This document shows positions 28,842-39,044 of a stretch of 64,000 nt of DNA, in pieces (position 1 is the first letter of the stretch; the number at the start of each line of letters is the position of its first letter). Below the pieces are notes generated by a model. The model did no database searches. It saw only the letters and a program-made list of their open reading frames with translations, and was not told where the DNA came from. The stretch is from an uncultured Acetatifactor sp. (GTDB taxonomy: Bacteria; Bacillota; Clostridia; Lachnospirales; Lachnospiraceae). Made by a program: the position numbers and the translations under genes. The stretch spans positions 1-64,000 of the forward strand of contig CANQEV010000007.1 of the NCBI GenBank assembly GCA_947595925.1. Direction: 5' to 3'.

Positions 28842-29762
28842 ATGAAGGAAGAATTACAGCAGGTAGTGGAGCAGGTCTGTCAGGTGATCAAGGGGAAGGA
28901 TGACGTGATACGGAAAGTCCTCGGGGCGATCCTGGCGGGAGGGCACGTTCTCCTGGAGGACATCCCGGGGCTGGGGAAGACGACGCTTGCAATGGCCATG
29001 GGAAAGGCGATGGAGCTGGAGTATCACAGGATGCAGTTTACGCCGGACGTGCTTCCCAGCGATATCGTGGGCTTTACCATGTATAACAGCGCCCAGAATT
29101 CTTTTGAGTATAAAAAAGGGGCGGTCTTCTGCAATCTCTTTCTGGCGGACGAGCTGAACCGCACTTCCTCAAAGACCCAGTCGGCGCTGCTGGAGGTCAT
29201 GGAGGAGAGCCGGGTCACGGTGGACGGGGTGACCTATCCCCTGCCGGAGCCTTTTACCGTTGTGGCCACGGAGAATCCCTACGGCTCCTCCGGAACCCAG
29301 ATGCTGCCGGAGTCCCAGCTGGACCGCTTCCTGATCTGTCTGACCATGGGATACCCCTCCCATAAGGCGGCGCTGGAAATCTTAAGAGAGAGTTCAGAGA
29401 GGGGATTGGATAAGGTAAAGCCGGTGCTGACGGTCCAGAGGCTCATGGAGTTTCGGGAGCAGGCGCGGACGCTCCACGCTTCGGACAGCATCCAGGAATA
29501 TATCGTAAACCTGACGGAGGAGACCCGGCGGGATCCCCGGATCGCGCTGGGCGTCAGTCCCCGGGGAAGTATCGCGCTGCTCCGCATGGCGAGGGCGATG
29601 GCGCTGATCCGGGGCGGGGAGTATGTGATCCCGGAGGACGTGCTGGCTGTGATCCAGGAAACCTGGAGCCACAGGATCCATCTGAGCGCTTCCGCCAGGG
29701 CGGAGGGAGCCAGTGTCTCCGGGCTGATCCGGGAGATCACGGAAAGGATACAGGCGGTCTGA
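28842..29762 (+). CDS. MoxR-family AAA ATPase
   Basis: GGHVLLEDIPGLGKTTLAMAMGKAMELEYHRMQFTPDVLPSDIVGFTMY. Confidence 0.92.
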   Translation: MKEELQQVVEQVCQVIKGKDDVIRKVLGAILAGGHVLLEDIPGLGKTTLAMAMGKAMELEYHRMQFTPDVLPSDIVGFTMYNSAQNSFEYKKGAVFCNLFLADELNRTSSKTQSALLEVMEESRVTVDGVTYPLPEPFTVVATENPYGSSGTQMLPESQLDRFLICLTMGYPSHKAALEILRESSERGLDKVKPVLTVQRLMEFREQARTLHASDSIQEYIVNLTEETRRDPRIALGVSPRGSIALLRMARAMALIRGGEYVIPEDVLAVIQETWSHRIHLSASARAEGASVSGLIREITERIQAV

Positions 29763-30787
29763 TGAAAAAGCCGAAACTCTGCGCGGGAGGGCTCCTGAGG
29801 TATATCGTCCTCTTCGGCGCGCTCTTTGCGCTGTGGTTTTTCTTCCGCAGCTATATATTTTTCCTGATGCTGGGACTTCTTTTACTTGCCACGGTGGTCT
29901 CTGTCTGGGCGCTCCTCTCCAACTGGAAGGGATTGTCCGCGGAGGCGGAGCTTCCGGCAAACAGGATCGGCAGGCACAACCCGGTCAGAATGAAGATCTG
30001 CGTCAAAAACTCGAACCGGTTCCTGCCCTTTTTTCTGGGAATCCGGTTCCGGGTCGTCAATCTCTTTACGGAAGCCGTTTTGGAGGACCGGGAAGTGCTT
30101 TGGGCAGGCCCGGGCCGGACGCTGGCGGTGGAGAGGGACCTGACCAGTCATCATCTGGGGCGCCTGGAGGTGCAGATCACGGGGATGGTGATCTACGACT
30201 GGCTGCATCTGCTGAAAATAGAGAGCGGCCGCTTTCAGAACGGCGGCGTCACTGTGGGCGGGGGAATGCAGGAACCCGGGGAGGAAGAACTGGCCTCCTG
30301 GGTAGAGGGCTTTCCAAAGGAGAACGAGCTGAAAAAGCGGGGGACGGACATCAATCCGGACTATGAGGTCCGGGAGTATATCCCCGGGGACGACTTAAAG
30401 AGCATCCACTGGAAACTGACGGCAAAGCAGGGAAAGACCATGGTGCGGGAGAGGCTGGCGGCGGGCAGGGACAAGATCAACATGCTTCTGCCCCTCACCG
30501 GGGAGGAAGAAGAAAACGACGGGCTGATGGAGGCCCTGCAGGGTCTTGGCCAGCTATTGCTGGACAAGGGATATCCCATCCGGCTCTGCTGGCTGGGAAA
30601 GGGCGACGGCCTTCTCTGCCGCTATCTGGCGGAGCCGGGGGAATTGGAGAACGCCCTGGAGGAGATCCTCAGCGGCAGCGGAAAGAAGGATCCGGGCCTA
30701 GCCAGGGAGCGGATGGAGGAAGAGTTCCCCGGGGAGGCATATATCGCGGTGCGGAATGGAGCGTATAAGGGTGAATATATTCAGTAG
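29762..30787 (+). CDS. DUF58 domain protein
   Basis: REYIPGDDLKSIHWKLTAKQGKTMVRE DUF58 signature; downstream of moxR. Confidence 0.9.
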   Translation: MKKPKLCAGGLLRYIVLFGALFALWFFFRSYIFFLMLGLLLLATVVSVWALLSNWKGLSAEAELPANRIGRHNPVRMKICVKNSNRFLPFFLGIRFRVVNLFTEAVLEDREVLWAGPGRTLAVERDLTSHHLGRLEVQITGMVIYDWLHLLKIESGRFQNGGVTVGGGMQEPGEEELASWVEGFPKENELKKRGTDINPDYEVREYIPGDDLKSIHWKLTAKQGKTMVRERLAAGRDKINMLLPLTGEEEENDGLMEALQGLGQLLLDKGYPIRLCWLGKGDGLLCRYLAEPGELENALEEILSGSGKKDPGLARERMEEEFPGEAYIAVRNGAYKGEYIQ

Positions 30788-33032
30788 AAAAAAGGCAGAA
30801 AAGCCCGCACAGATGGAGATGACGGAGCCCCGGCGGAGCCTGATTGAAATTTTGGCTCAGTATGATCTCGGGGCGATGCTATCCAAATCGCTGTTCCTTT
30901 TCCTGCTTTGTTACGGGTCGGTAGGAGGATTTCTTTCCGCCTATGACATGGATTACAACAAAATACTGTGTATCCTATTTTTGGCGCTTCTGTCCGTTCT
31001 GATGGGATTTCTGTACGAGCTGGGAATCAAATGGGTCACTAATCTGGCGATGATCGTGATATTCGTTGTCTATGCCCTCATTGCGGTGGAGATGTTCTGG
31101 ATCTTAAACAGCGGCGCTTACGCGGTGATCAATAAGATGTATGAAGTGGCCAGGGCTTATCTCGGCGTCACAGGCGGAAACGCGTACAGCCTGCGGATTC
31201 AGGATGCTCATCTTACGGTGACTTCCATTGCCATATTTGTGGGGGCGGTGGAGATCATCCTGGTGGGGATCCGGACTCAGTACAAGGCCGGATTTCTCGG
31301 TACCTTCCTGATAACTTTTACCCTGTATCTGATCCCGCTGTATTTCGACAGGACGCCGGACCGTCTGGAAACCTTTTGTCTCCTTTCCGGCTACGCGACG
31401 CTGTTTCTCATACAGTGCGGCGGCAGCAGGAAACATATCTCCGGCCAGATGCGGAGGGCGCTTCCCCTGGGCATCGCGCTGTCGGCGGCGATAACTATTC
31501 TGATAGGCGCACTGCTTCCACAGAGGGAGTACCGGGTCCTGGTGCCGAAGAATCCGCAGAAAGACGCTACGGAAGAGACTGCCGCCGTTTTCGCACAGTA
31601 CGGTATGCTGGCGTTTATGCGGAACGCGTCCGGGGGCGGGGTAAGCGGAGGAAAACTGTCCAACAACGCCGCGCTGATGCCACAGTATAAGACGGATCTC
31701 ACCGTGCGCTTTGCGCCGTACAGTATGGAGCCCTTGTATCTGAAGGCATTTGCAGGCCTTGACTATCTGGGGGACAGATGGCGGGACGTCCGGGAGGTAT
31801 TCCCTGAGGCGGATGCGATGCTCGCCGGGACTGCCTCCCCGGCCTCCTCCGTCGTGATCAATCGGAAGGAGTGGTTCGTAAGCGATCCCGGGGTACAGGG
31901 CAAGGGCGTTATGGAGGTGGTGAACGTGGACGCCTCCGAGGATTTTGATTACAGGCCCTACTATACTGACGATGCGGCTACAGTCCAGATAGGAGACACC
32001 TCCATCTACACCTATTACCCGGCGGTGAGCGACGTGTTGATCTTGGACGAGGAGCCGGACGAGAGATATCTTCGGGTGCCGCAAAATTGTTACCGGGCGG
32101 TGGAGAAGACCTGTGAGGAGGCCGGATTCTCCGGGACGCCGGAAGAGATTGCCCGGCAGATCGTCAATTATTTTGCGGAGAATTTTACCTACACGCTGCG
32201 ACCGGGCTTTTATTTTGGCTCCCAGGATTACATCAGCTATTTCCTGACCCGGAACAAAAAGGGGTATTGCAGCCATTTTGCCTCGGCGGGAACCATGCTC
32301 TTCCGATACATGGGGATCCCGGCCCGCTATGTGGAGGGGTACGCGCTGTCATACGCCGACATGGCGCTGGACGGACGACTCCTGGAAGATGAGAAGTATG
32401 AGGATTATTACAGCGGGTATTCCCCGTTGGGAGATACGGCGCTGGTAGAGGTGGACATCTCCGACGCCCAGGCCCATGCCTGGGTGGAAATCTATATCGA
32501 GGGGAAGGGCTGGGTAGTAGTGGATCCCACTCCCGCCGCCGGGGAGGAAGAAGACGTGGGATCTTTCTGGGAGAATTTTGGGATCACGAACGGTCCGGAC
32601 GGAGGGGAAGACTCCGGGCAGGACGGACTGACCGATTATCTGGGCGATGCGCTGGAGAGCAGCGCGCCGTTCCTGTTGATCGCAATGGCTGCGGCGGGCT
32701 TATGCTTCCTGGGGAAAAAGGCGCTGAAAAAGGAGCGTGAGAGAAGGCTTCCCGAGAGGGAGCGGGCGAAGCTGGAATACCGGAGGATGACGGAGGGGCT
32801 CTCCGAAAGAGAGCCGGAGTTTGCCGCCCTGACCACGCCGGCCCAGGAACTGGCCTGGATCCGGGAACATTTCGGCGCGGAGATCCCGGAGGGGTTGGAA
32901 GACCGATTGTATCGAGCTTTCTTCGCGCCGGAAGGGCAGCAGGATTACCAGGCGCTGCGGCTGGAGCTGGCAGGGCTTCGCCGCCGGACGCGGAAGGGAG
33001 CCGCGAAGCGGCGGAAAGGGAAAGCCTTATGA
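30756..33032 (+). CDS. Membrane-anchored transglutaminase-like protein
   Basis: Multi-TM N-terminus; RNKKGYCSHFASAGTMLFRYMGIPARYVEGY and HAWVEIYIEGKGWVVVDPTP catalytic Cys/His/Asp motifs. Confidence 0.9.
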   Translation: MERIRVNIFSRKKAEKPAQMEMTEPRRSLIEILAQYDLGAMLSKSLFLFLLCYGSVGGFLSAYDMDYNKILCILFLALLSVLMGFLYELGIKWVTNLAMIVIFVVYALIAVEMFWILNSGAYAVINKMYEVARAYLGVTGGNAYSLRIQDAHLTVTSIAIFVGAVEIILVGIRTQYKAGFLGTFLITFTLYLIPLYFDRTPDRLETFCLLSGYATLFLIQCGGSRKHISGQMRRALPLGIALSAAITILIGALLPQREYRVLVPKNPQKDATEETAAVFAQYGMLAFMRNASGGGVSGGKLSNNAALMPQYKTDLTVRFAPYSMEPLYLKAFAGLDYLGDRWRDVREVFPEADAMLAGTASPASSVVINRKEWFVSDPGVQGKGVMEVVNVDASEDFDYRPYYTDDAATVQIGDTSIYTYYPAVSDVLILDEEPDERYLRVPQNCYRAVEKTCEEAGFSGTPEEIARQIVNYFAENFTYTLRPGFYFGSQDYISYFLTRNKKGYCSHFASAGTMLFRYMGIPARYVEGYALSYADMALDGRLLEDEKYEDYYSGYSPLGDTALVEVDISDAQAHAWVEIYIEGKGWVVVDPTPAAGEEEDVGSFWENFGITNGPDGGEDSGQDGLTDYLGDALESSAPFLLIAMAAAGLCFLGKKALKKERERRLPERERAKLEYRRMTEGLSEREPEFAALTTPAQELAWIREHFGAEIPEGLEDRLYRAFFAPEGQQDYQALRLELAGLRRRTRKGAAKRRKGKAL

Positions 33033-33727
33033 TCCGGATTGACGGGACGATCTCTTATATCGAATCCACCAGCGACCCGCTTTCCGCCGAGGTAGGCGTG
33101 ATCCGCGGAAGGGAAAAGATCTGGCTTTACGACGTGGGAAACAGCGGGGAATCCAGGGAGGAGATCCGAAACCTGATCCCGCCCGCGCAGGGTATCGGCG
33201 GGAGGCAGGCTCCCTCGTTTTCAGCCGTCTCCGCGCTGCCTTGCAGCGTGGTGCTTTCGCATTTCCATCCGGACCACGTCGGAAATTTATCCGGCCTGCC
33301 GGATCCCCTGGAACTGTATGTCGGCGCAAACACTTGGAAATACACGAAAAAGGGGATGACGGTGACGGAGGATCTCTATCTGGAGGACGGCTGCGCGCTG
33401 CACCTGTTTCCCCTGCCGTCCACTCACGCAAAGGGTTCCCTCGGGCTGGAGGTGGACGGAGAATATGCCTTCCTGGGGGACGGCCTCTACCCGGGCAGAA
33501 AGGGCGGCAGGGCGGTTTATAACGCGCAGCTCTTAAGGGAGGCAATCGACGTCTTGAAATCCTTGAAGGCCCATACTTTCCTGTTAAGCCATCGGAAGCC
33601 CTTTGCTCTCGGCAGGGAGGAGACGCTTCGGGAGCTGGAGGAAATCTATTCCCGGAGAGAGGCGGGTCAGCCATATATCGAGGCCGGAGGCGCAGAGGGC
33701 GCGGATCCGCCGGAAAAGATAAAGTAA
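33029..33727 (+). CDS. Metallo-beta-lactamase fold hydrolase
   Basis: VVLSHFHPDHVGNLSG HxHxDH motif. Confidence 0.85.
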   Translation: MIRIDGTISYIESTSDPLSAEVGVIRGREKIWLYDVGNSGESREEIRNLIPPAQGIGGRQAPSFSAVSALPCSVVLSHFHPDHVGNLSGLPDPLELYVGANTWKYTKKGMTVTEDLYLEDGCALHLFPLPSTHAKGSLGLEVDGEYAFLGDGLYPGRKGGRAVYNAQLLREAIDVLKSLKAHTFLLSHRKPFALGREETLRELEEIYSRREAGQPYIEAGGAEGADPPEKIK

Positions 33728-33886
33728 AAAATAGAAAAAGGATTTTGCAAAAAAATGCCGAATATTCAATAATGACCGCTGTACACGCCGGAGCGCTGGC
33801 ATCTCAGCCGCCGGCTCGGAAACGGCCCAAAAGGACGGATACAGGGAAGTCTCAGAAAAACCTCAGAAGAAAACAGGGAGAATCAC

Positions 33887-34882
33887 ATGACGGAGAAGGA
33901 TTTCAATCAACATTCCAGAGTGAAGGCGGACGAGGGACCCAGCGAGGAAGATCTGGCGAAGCTGGAGCGGGAGGAAGAGCGATACGAGGAAGAAGATTCT
34001 AAGATTTTGGGTTATCAGGATGGGGATGAAGAGAGCGACAAGTCCCTGGAGGATATTTTTCTGATCGACGGCGTGAAAACCTATCTTCTCGACATTGGAA
34101 AGTATTCGCTGCTCTCTGCCGAGCAGGAACAGGAAATTGCAAAAAGGATCGCGGAAGAGGGAAGCAAAGAGGCAAAAGATGAGCTTGCCAATGCGAACCT
34201 CCGCCTGGTTGTCTGCATTGCAAAGCGGTATGTAAACCGTGGCATGGCTTTCCTGGATCTGGTTCAGGAGGGGAATTTGGGACTCCTCAAAGCGATCGAT
34301 AAATTTGACTATACCAAAGGTTATAAATTTTCCACCTACGCCACATGGTGGATCCGGCAGTCCATCTCCCGGTCCATCGCGGATCACGGCAGGCTGATCC
34401 GGCTGCCGGTCCATCTGGTGGATACCCTGAACAAGATTAACAAAGCGGAAAAAATGTTGACTGCGGAATTGGGAAGGACCCCTACTCTGGAGGAAATTGC
34501 GGAGAAGACGGGACTTTCTGTGGAAAAGGTGACGGAGTCCCTGAAACTCCAGGATGCGAAATCCCTGGATAGCCCGGTGGGGGATGAGGAGGACACGAAA
34601 CTGGAGGACTTTATCGAGGATAAGGTGACCCTGAACCCTTATGAGCAGGTGGCAAACATCATGCTGAAGGATTCCGTGGACAAACTCCTGTGTTCTCTCT
34701 CGGAGAGGGAGGAATTTGTGATCCGGGAGAGATTCGGCTTAAACGACGGCATTCCCCACACTCTGGAAGAGGTGGGCGTGAAACTCAAAGTCACCAGGGA
34801 GCGAATCCGGCAGATTGAGGCGAAAGCCATGAAAAAGCTGAACATCCAGGCGAGAAAGGCGAGACTGAAGGACTATGTGTGA
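33887..34882 (+). CDS. RpoD-like sigma-70 factor lacking region 1.1
   Basis: ANLRLVVCIAKRYVNRGMAFLDLVQEGNLGLLKAIDKFDYTKGYKFSTYATWWIRQSISRSI; region 4 TLEEVGVKLKVTRERIRQIEAKAMKKL. Confidence 0.9.
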   Translation: MTEKDFNQHSRVKADEGPSEEDLAKLEREEERYEEEDSKILGYQDGDEESDKSLEDIFLIDGVKTYLLDIGKYSLLSAEQEQEIAKRIAEEGSKEAKDELANANLRLVVCIAKRYVNRGMAFLDLVQEGNLGLLKAIDKFDYTKGYKFSTYATWWIRQSISRSIADHGRLIRLPVHLVDTLNKINKAEKMLTAELGRTPTLEEIAEKTGLSVEKVTESLKLQDAKSLDSPVGDEEDTKLEDFIEDKVTLNPYEQVANIMLKDSVDKLLCSLSEREEFVIRERFGLNDGIPHTLEEVGVKLKVTRERIRQIEAKAMKKLNIQARKARLKDYV

Positions 34883-34915
34883 ACTTCGGCGAGCAGTCGC
34901 AGGGCGATTCAGGGC

Positions 34916-34944
34916 TTGACGAGTCCGGCGGCTTAGAATATAAT
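34916..34944 (+). promoter_or_regulatory. Promoter upstream of yicC-gmk-rpoZ
   Basis: TTGACG (34916-34921), 17-bp spacer, TATAAT (34939-34944). Confidence 0.7.
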
Positions 34945-34999
34945 AAAAAGGAGTATGCGGAATGGCATGCCCTTACAATTTCCGGGAGAGGAACAGAAT

Positions 35000-35878
35000 A
35001 TGATCAAGAGCATGACCGGCTTCGGCAGGTGTGAGATCACAGAAAACAACAGGAAGTTTACCGTTGAGATGAAGGCGGTTAACCACCGCTATCTGGACAT
35101 TATTGTGAAGATGCCAAAGAAGCTGAATTTCTTTGAAGCGGCGATCCGCAGCGAGCTGAAGAATTATATGTCCAGAGGCAAAGTGGATCTTTTTATCACT
35201 TACGAAGATCTCTCCGAGGGGTCGGTCGGCGTCCGTTACAATAAGGAACTGGCGGCGGAATATCTGAAGTATCTCAATGAGATGCGCCAGGATTTTGGCC
35301 TGGAGGACGACATCCGGGTTTCCACGCTCTCGAAACTCCCCGACGTTCTGACGATGGAGGAGGAAGACGGCAGCGAGGAAGAACTCTGGCTGGAGCTGAA
35401 GAAGGCCTTGGACGGGGCGGCGGAGCTGTTTGTGGAGAGCCGGATCTCCGAGGGGGAACACCTGAAGAAGGATCTGCTGGAAAAGCTGGACGGCATGCTG
35501 AAACTGGTGGATTTTATCTCCGAGCGCAGTCCGCAGATCATTGCAGAGTACAGCCAGAAGCTCCGGGATAAGGTTGTGGAAATGCTGGGCGACAACACGG
35601 TGGACGAGGGACGGCTGATCACGGAGGTGACCATTTTTGCGGATAAGGTCTGTGTGGATGAAGAGCTGGTCCGCCTGCGCAGTCATATTGAGTCCATGAA
35701 GAGCGCCTTGACCGAGGGCGGGAGTATCGGCAGAAAGCTGGATTTTATTGCCCAGGAGATGAACCGCGAGGCGAACACCATTTTGTCAAAGTCCAATGAC
35801 CTGGAGATCTCCAACTGTGGGATCGAGCTGAAGACAGAGATCGAAAAAGTGAGGGAACAGATCCAGAATATAGAATAG
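35000..35878 (+). CDS. yicC: YicC family endoribonuclease
   Basis: MIKSMTGFGRCEITENNRKFTVEMKAVNHRYLDI. Confidence 0.93.
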   Translation: MIKSMTGFGRCEITENNRKFTVEMKAVNHRYLDIIVKMPKKLNFFEAAIRSELKNYMSRGKVDLFITYEDLSEGSVGVRYNKELAAEYLKYLNEMRQDFGLEDDIRVSTLSKLPDVLTMEEEDGSEEELWLELKKALDGAAELFVESRISEGEHLKKDLLEKLDGMLKLVDFISERSPQIIAEYSQKLRDKVVEMLGDNTVDEGRLITEVTIFADKVCVDEELVRLRSHIESMKSALTEGGSIGRKLDFIAQEMNREANTILSKSNDLEISNCGIELKTEIEKVREQIQNIE

Positions 35879-35883
35879 CGAGG

Positions 35884-36528
35884 GTGAACCGTATGGATAG
35901 GAAAGGCGTTTTGACGGTCATATCCGGATTCTCGGGAGCGGGGAAAGGAACCCTGGTAAAGAAACTGCTGCAGGATTACGATAACTTCGCGCTGTCTGTC
36001 TCCATGACGACCAGAAAACCCCGGCCGGGGGAAAAAGACGGCGTGGAATATTTCTTTGTGGACCAGGATGAATTTGAAAAAAAGATCGAAGAGAATGGGC
36101 TGATCGAATACGCCCGGTACTGTGACCATTATTACGGGACCCCCAGGAGTTACGTGGAACAGCAGCTTGCGGCGGGCAGGGACGTGATCCTGGAGATCGA
36201 GATCCAGGGAGCGCTCCAGGTGAAAAAGAAGTTTCCCGAGGCGCTGCTGCTTTTTGTGACGCCTCCCAGCGCGGCGGTCCTGAAGCAGCGTCTTGAGGGG
36301 AGGGGGACCGAGACCGGCGATGTGATCGCGAAGCGTCTCGCCCGGGCTTACGAGGAATCAGAAGGCATGGACGCCTATGATTATATAGTTGTGAACGACG
36401 ATCTGGAACTTTGCGTAAGGCAGCTGCACGGCATGATCGAGGCGGCCCGCAGCGAACCTGTGAGACAGAGCGGATTTATCAGGGAGATCAGAGAGGAACT
36501 GAAAGGTTTCAGGGAAGGAGCAGAATAA
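35884..36528 (+). CDS. gmk: Guanylate kinase
   Basis: VISGFSGAGKGTLVKKLL; SVSMTTRKPRPGEKDGVEYFFV. Confidence 0.95.
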   Translation: MNRMDRKGVLTVISGFSGAGKGTLVKKLLQDYDNFALSVSMTTRKPRPGEKDGVEYFFVDQDEFEKKIEENGLIEYARYCDHYYGTPRSYVEQQLAAGRDVILEIEIQGALQVKKKFPEALLLFVTPPSAAVLKQRLEGRGTETGDVIAKRLARAYEESEGMDAYDYIVVNDDLELCVRQLHGMIEAARSEPVRQSGFIREIREELKGFREGAE

Positions 36529-36530
36529 TT

Positions 36531-36809
36531 ATGTTACATCCGTCTTATACCGATTTGTTAAAAGTAGTGAACAGCGAAGTGGAGCCGGGAGAGACCCCGG
36601 TGGTCAACAGCCGATATTCCATCGTAATGGCTACCGCCAAGAGGGCGCGCCAGATTATCGCCGGGGATGAACCTCTGGTGGATGAGCCGGGGAAGAAACC
36701 CCTTTCCATTGCCGTGGACGAGCTGAACGAGGGGAAGATCAAGATCCTCGGCGACGAGGAGACTGTTCCCGCGGCGGGTTCCGGTGAGAACGGCACGACG
36801 CAGGCATAA
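36531..36809 (+). CDS. rpoZ: RNA polymerase omega subunit
   Basis: RYSIVMATAKRARQII; directly downstream of gmk. Confidence 0.88.
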   Translation: MLHPSYTDLLKVVNSEVEPGETPVVNSRYSIVMATAKRARQIIAGDEPLVDEPGKKPLSIAVDELNEGKIKILGDEETVPAAGSGENGTTQA

Positions 36810-36819
36810 GGCAAAACAG

Positions 36820-36849
36820 AGCCGGGGACTGATGCCCCGGCTGTTTTTT
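36820..36849 (+). terminator. Intrinsic terminator after rpoZ
   Basis: AGCCGGGG / CCCCGGCT followed by GTTTTTT. Confidence 0.8.
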
Positions 36850-36952
36850 CCGCGCGGCGTCTGGCCGAAAAAGTGCAGGGATCCCCTGGGGGAGCCGGAA
36901 GATCGGTTCCGCGTCACCCGGGCGGATTGAGGAAACGGAAGAGGAACAGGGA

Positions 36953-38281
36953 TTGAAGATATTGTTTGTGTCACTGGGATGTGACAAAAATTTAGTGGAC
37001 ACCGAGATGATGCTGGGGATGCTGGAGAAGAAGGGCTATTCCTTCACCGACGACGAGGCGGAGGCCGAGGCAGTCATCGTCAACACCTGCTGCTTTATCG
37101 GCGACGCAAAGGAAGAGAGCATCAACACGCTTCTGGAGTTCGCGGAGCGGCGAAAGGAAGGCGGCCTGAAGGCTCTGATCGCCTGCGGGTGCCTTGCCCA
37201 GCGCTACCGGGAGGAGATCCAGAAGGAGATCCCCCAGGTGGACGCCATCGTAGGCACGAACGCCATCGAGGAAATTGCGGCGGCATTGGAGGAAACCTTA
37301 CAGGGCGGCGCCAGGAACCACTACCGGGACCTGGATCTGGCTCCGGCGGCGGGATACCCGCAGATCGTCACCACGGGGGGACACTACGCGTACCTGAAAA
37401 TTTCAGAAGGATGCGACAAACACTGTACCTATTGTGTGATCCCTAAGGTACGGGGGCGTTACCGCAGTATTCCCATGGAGACCCTGCTGGCCCAGGCGGA
37501 GGATCTGGCGGAAAAGGGCGTGAAGGAGCTGATCCTGGTGGCCCAGGAGACGACGCTGTACGGGGTGGATCTCTATGGAAAGAAGACCCTGCCGGAGCTT
37601 TTGCGGAAACTGGCGGAGATCCCCGGGCTTTACTGGATCCGGGTCCTGTACTGTTACCCTGAGGAGATTACGGAGGAACTGATCGAGACCATTGCGTCGG
37701 AACCCAGGATCTGCCATTATCTGGACATTCCCATCCAGCACGCTTCCGACAGGATCCTGAAGAGGATGGGGAGAAAGACGGACCAGGCGTCCCTGCGGGA
37801 GATCATCAAAAAGCTGCGGGAGAGGATCCCGGACATCTGCCTCAGGACGACGCTGATCAGCGGATTCCCGGGGGAGACCCAGGAAGACTATGAAGAACTA
37901 TATAATTTTGTGGACGAAATGGAGTTTGACCGGCTGGGGGTATTTCCGTATTCCCAGGAGGAAGATACGCCGGCGGCGGAGATGGCGGACCAGGTCCCGG
38001 AGGAAGTCAAGCTCTTCCGCAGGGATGAACTGATGGAGCTGCAGCAGGAGATCGCCTTTGAGAAGGCCCAGGATATGGTGGGCAGGGTTCTCACGGTGAT
38101 GATCGAGGGAAAGATCGCGGAGGAGGACGCCTATGTGGCAAGGACCTACCGGGATGCGCCGGATGTGGACGGTTATCTGTTCCTGAACGCCTCGGCGGAA
38201 CTGATGACAGGGGATCTGGTAAAGGTACTTGTGACGGACGCAAACGAATATGATCTGATCGGAGAGATATATCATGAGTGA
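36953..38281 (+). CDS. rimO: Ribosomal protein S12 methylthiotransferase
   Basis: SLGCDKNLVDTEMMLG; radical SAM SEGCDKHCTYCVIP. Confidence 0.93.
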   Translation: MKILFVSLGCDKNLVDTEMMLGMLEKKGYSFTDDEAEAEAVIVNTCCFIGDAKEESINTLLEFAERRKEGGLKALIACGCLAQRYREEIQKEIPQVDAIVGTNAIEEIAAALEETLQGGARNHYRDLDLAPAAGYPQIVTTGGHYAYLKISEGCDKHCTYCVIPKVRGRYRSIPMETLLAQAEDLAEKGVKELILVAQETTLYGVDLYGKKTLPELLRKLAEIPGLYWIRVLYCYPEEITEELIETIASEPRICHYLDIPIQHASDRILKRMGRKTDQASLREIIKKLRERIPDICLRTTLISGFPGETQEDYEELYNFVDEMEFDRLGVFPYSQEEDTPAAEMADQVPEEVKLFRRDELMELQQEIAFEKAQDMVGRVLTVMIEGKIAEEDAYVARTYRDAPDVDGYLFLNASAELMTGDLVKVLVTDANEYDLIGEIYHE

Positions 38282-38900
38282 AAACACAGAAAACAAAAAG
38301 AATAAGATGAACCTGCCGAATAAACTGACGATTTTCCGGGTGATTCTGATTCTGCCCTTCGTCCTGCTGCTTCTGGGAAGCTATGAGCAGTGGAGGTGGT
38401 TTTCCGCCCTCTTTGGAGATCCGGACGGGGCAGTGCCGGAGTATCTGGCGCTCCTTGTCTTTGTCATCGCCAGCCTGACGGACCTTTTGGACGGCAAGAT
38501 CGCCAGAAAATATAACCTGGTGACCAATTTCGGAAAGTTTATGGACCCGCTGGCGGATAAATTGCTGGTATGCGCCGCCCTGATCGTCCTGGTGGAGATG
38601 AAAAGGATCCCCTCCTGGATCGTGGTGATCATCATCAGCCGGGAGTTTGTCATCAGCGGTTTCCGGCTGATCGCCGCGGATAAGGGACAGGTGATCGCCG
38701 CGAATTACTGGGGCAAGTTCAAGACGACCTTCCAGATGGTCATGATCTGCATGATGATCGTAGAGGACGCGCCCTTCCTGAGAGGCAATGTCTTTGCGTT
38801 CCTGACGGATCTTGTGATGTGGATCGCGCTGGCCCTGACCGTGATCTCTCTTGTGGATTACATCGCAAAGAATAAGTCCGTTATGAGCGATACGAAATAA
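38274..38900 (+). CDS. pgsA: CDP-diacylglycerol-glycerol-3-phosphate 3-phosphatidyltransferase
   Basis: LPNKLTIFRVILILPF; DLLDGKIARKYNLVTNFGKFMDPLADK CDP-alcohol transferase motif. Confidence 0.92.
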   Translation: MSENTENKKNKMNLPNKLTIFRVILILPFVLLLLGSYEQWRWFSALFGDPDGAVPEYLALLVFVIASLTDLLDGKIARKYNLVTNFGKFMDPLADKLLVCAALIVLVEMKRIPSWIVVIIISREFVISGFRLIAADKGQVIAANYWGKFKTTFQMVMICMMIVEDAPFLRGNVFAFLTDLVMWIALALTVISLVDYIAKNKSVMSDTK

Positions 38901-39044
38901 GGGTGGAAAGATACATAAGGTAAGCGGCCCGGAAGAAAGCCTTTTGGCGGGATGCCTGGGGGAAAGAAGCCGGGGGCCTGGGAACAGGCAGAGGTATACA
39001 TAAGGTATGCGGCCGGAGCAGGGCTGCGGCGGAATGGAGGAAAT

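Noticed and set aside
31104-32276. 390-aa minus-strand ORF
   Set aside because: Antisense to the transglutaminase-like protein, whose motifs are clear; shadow frame.
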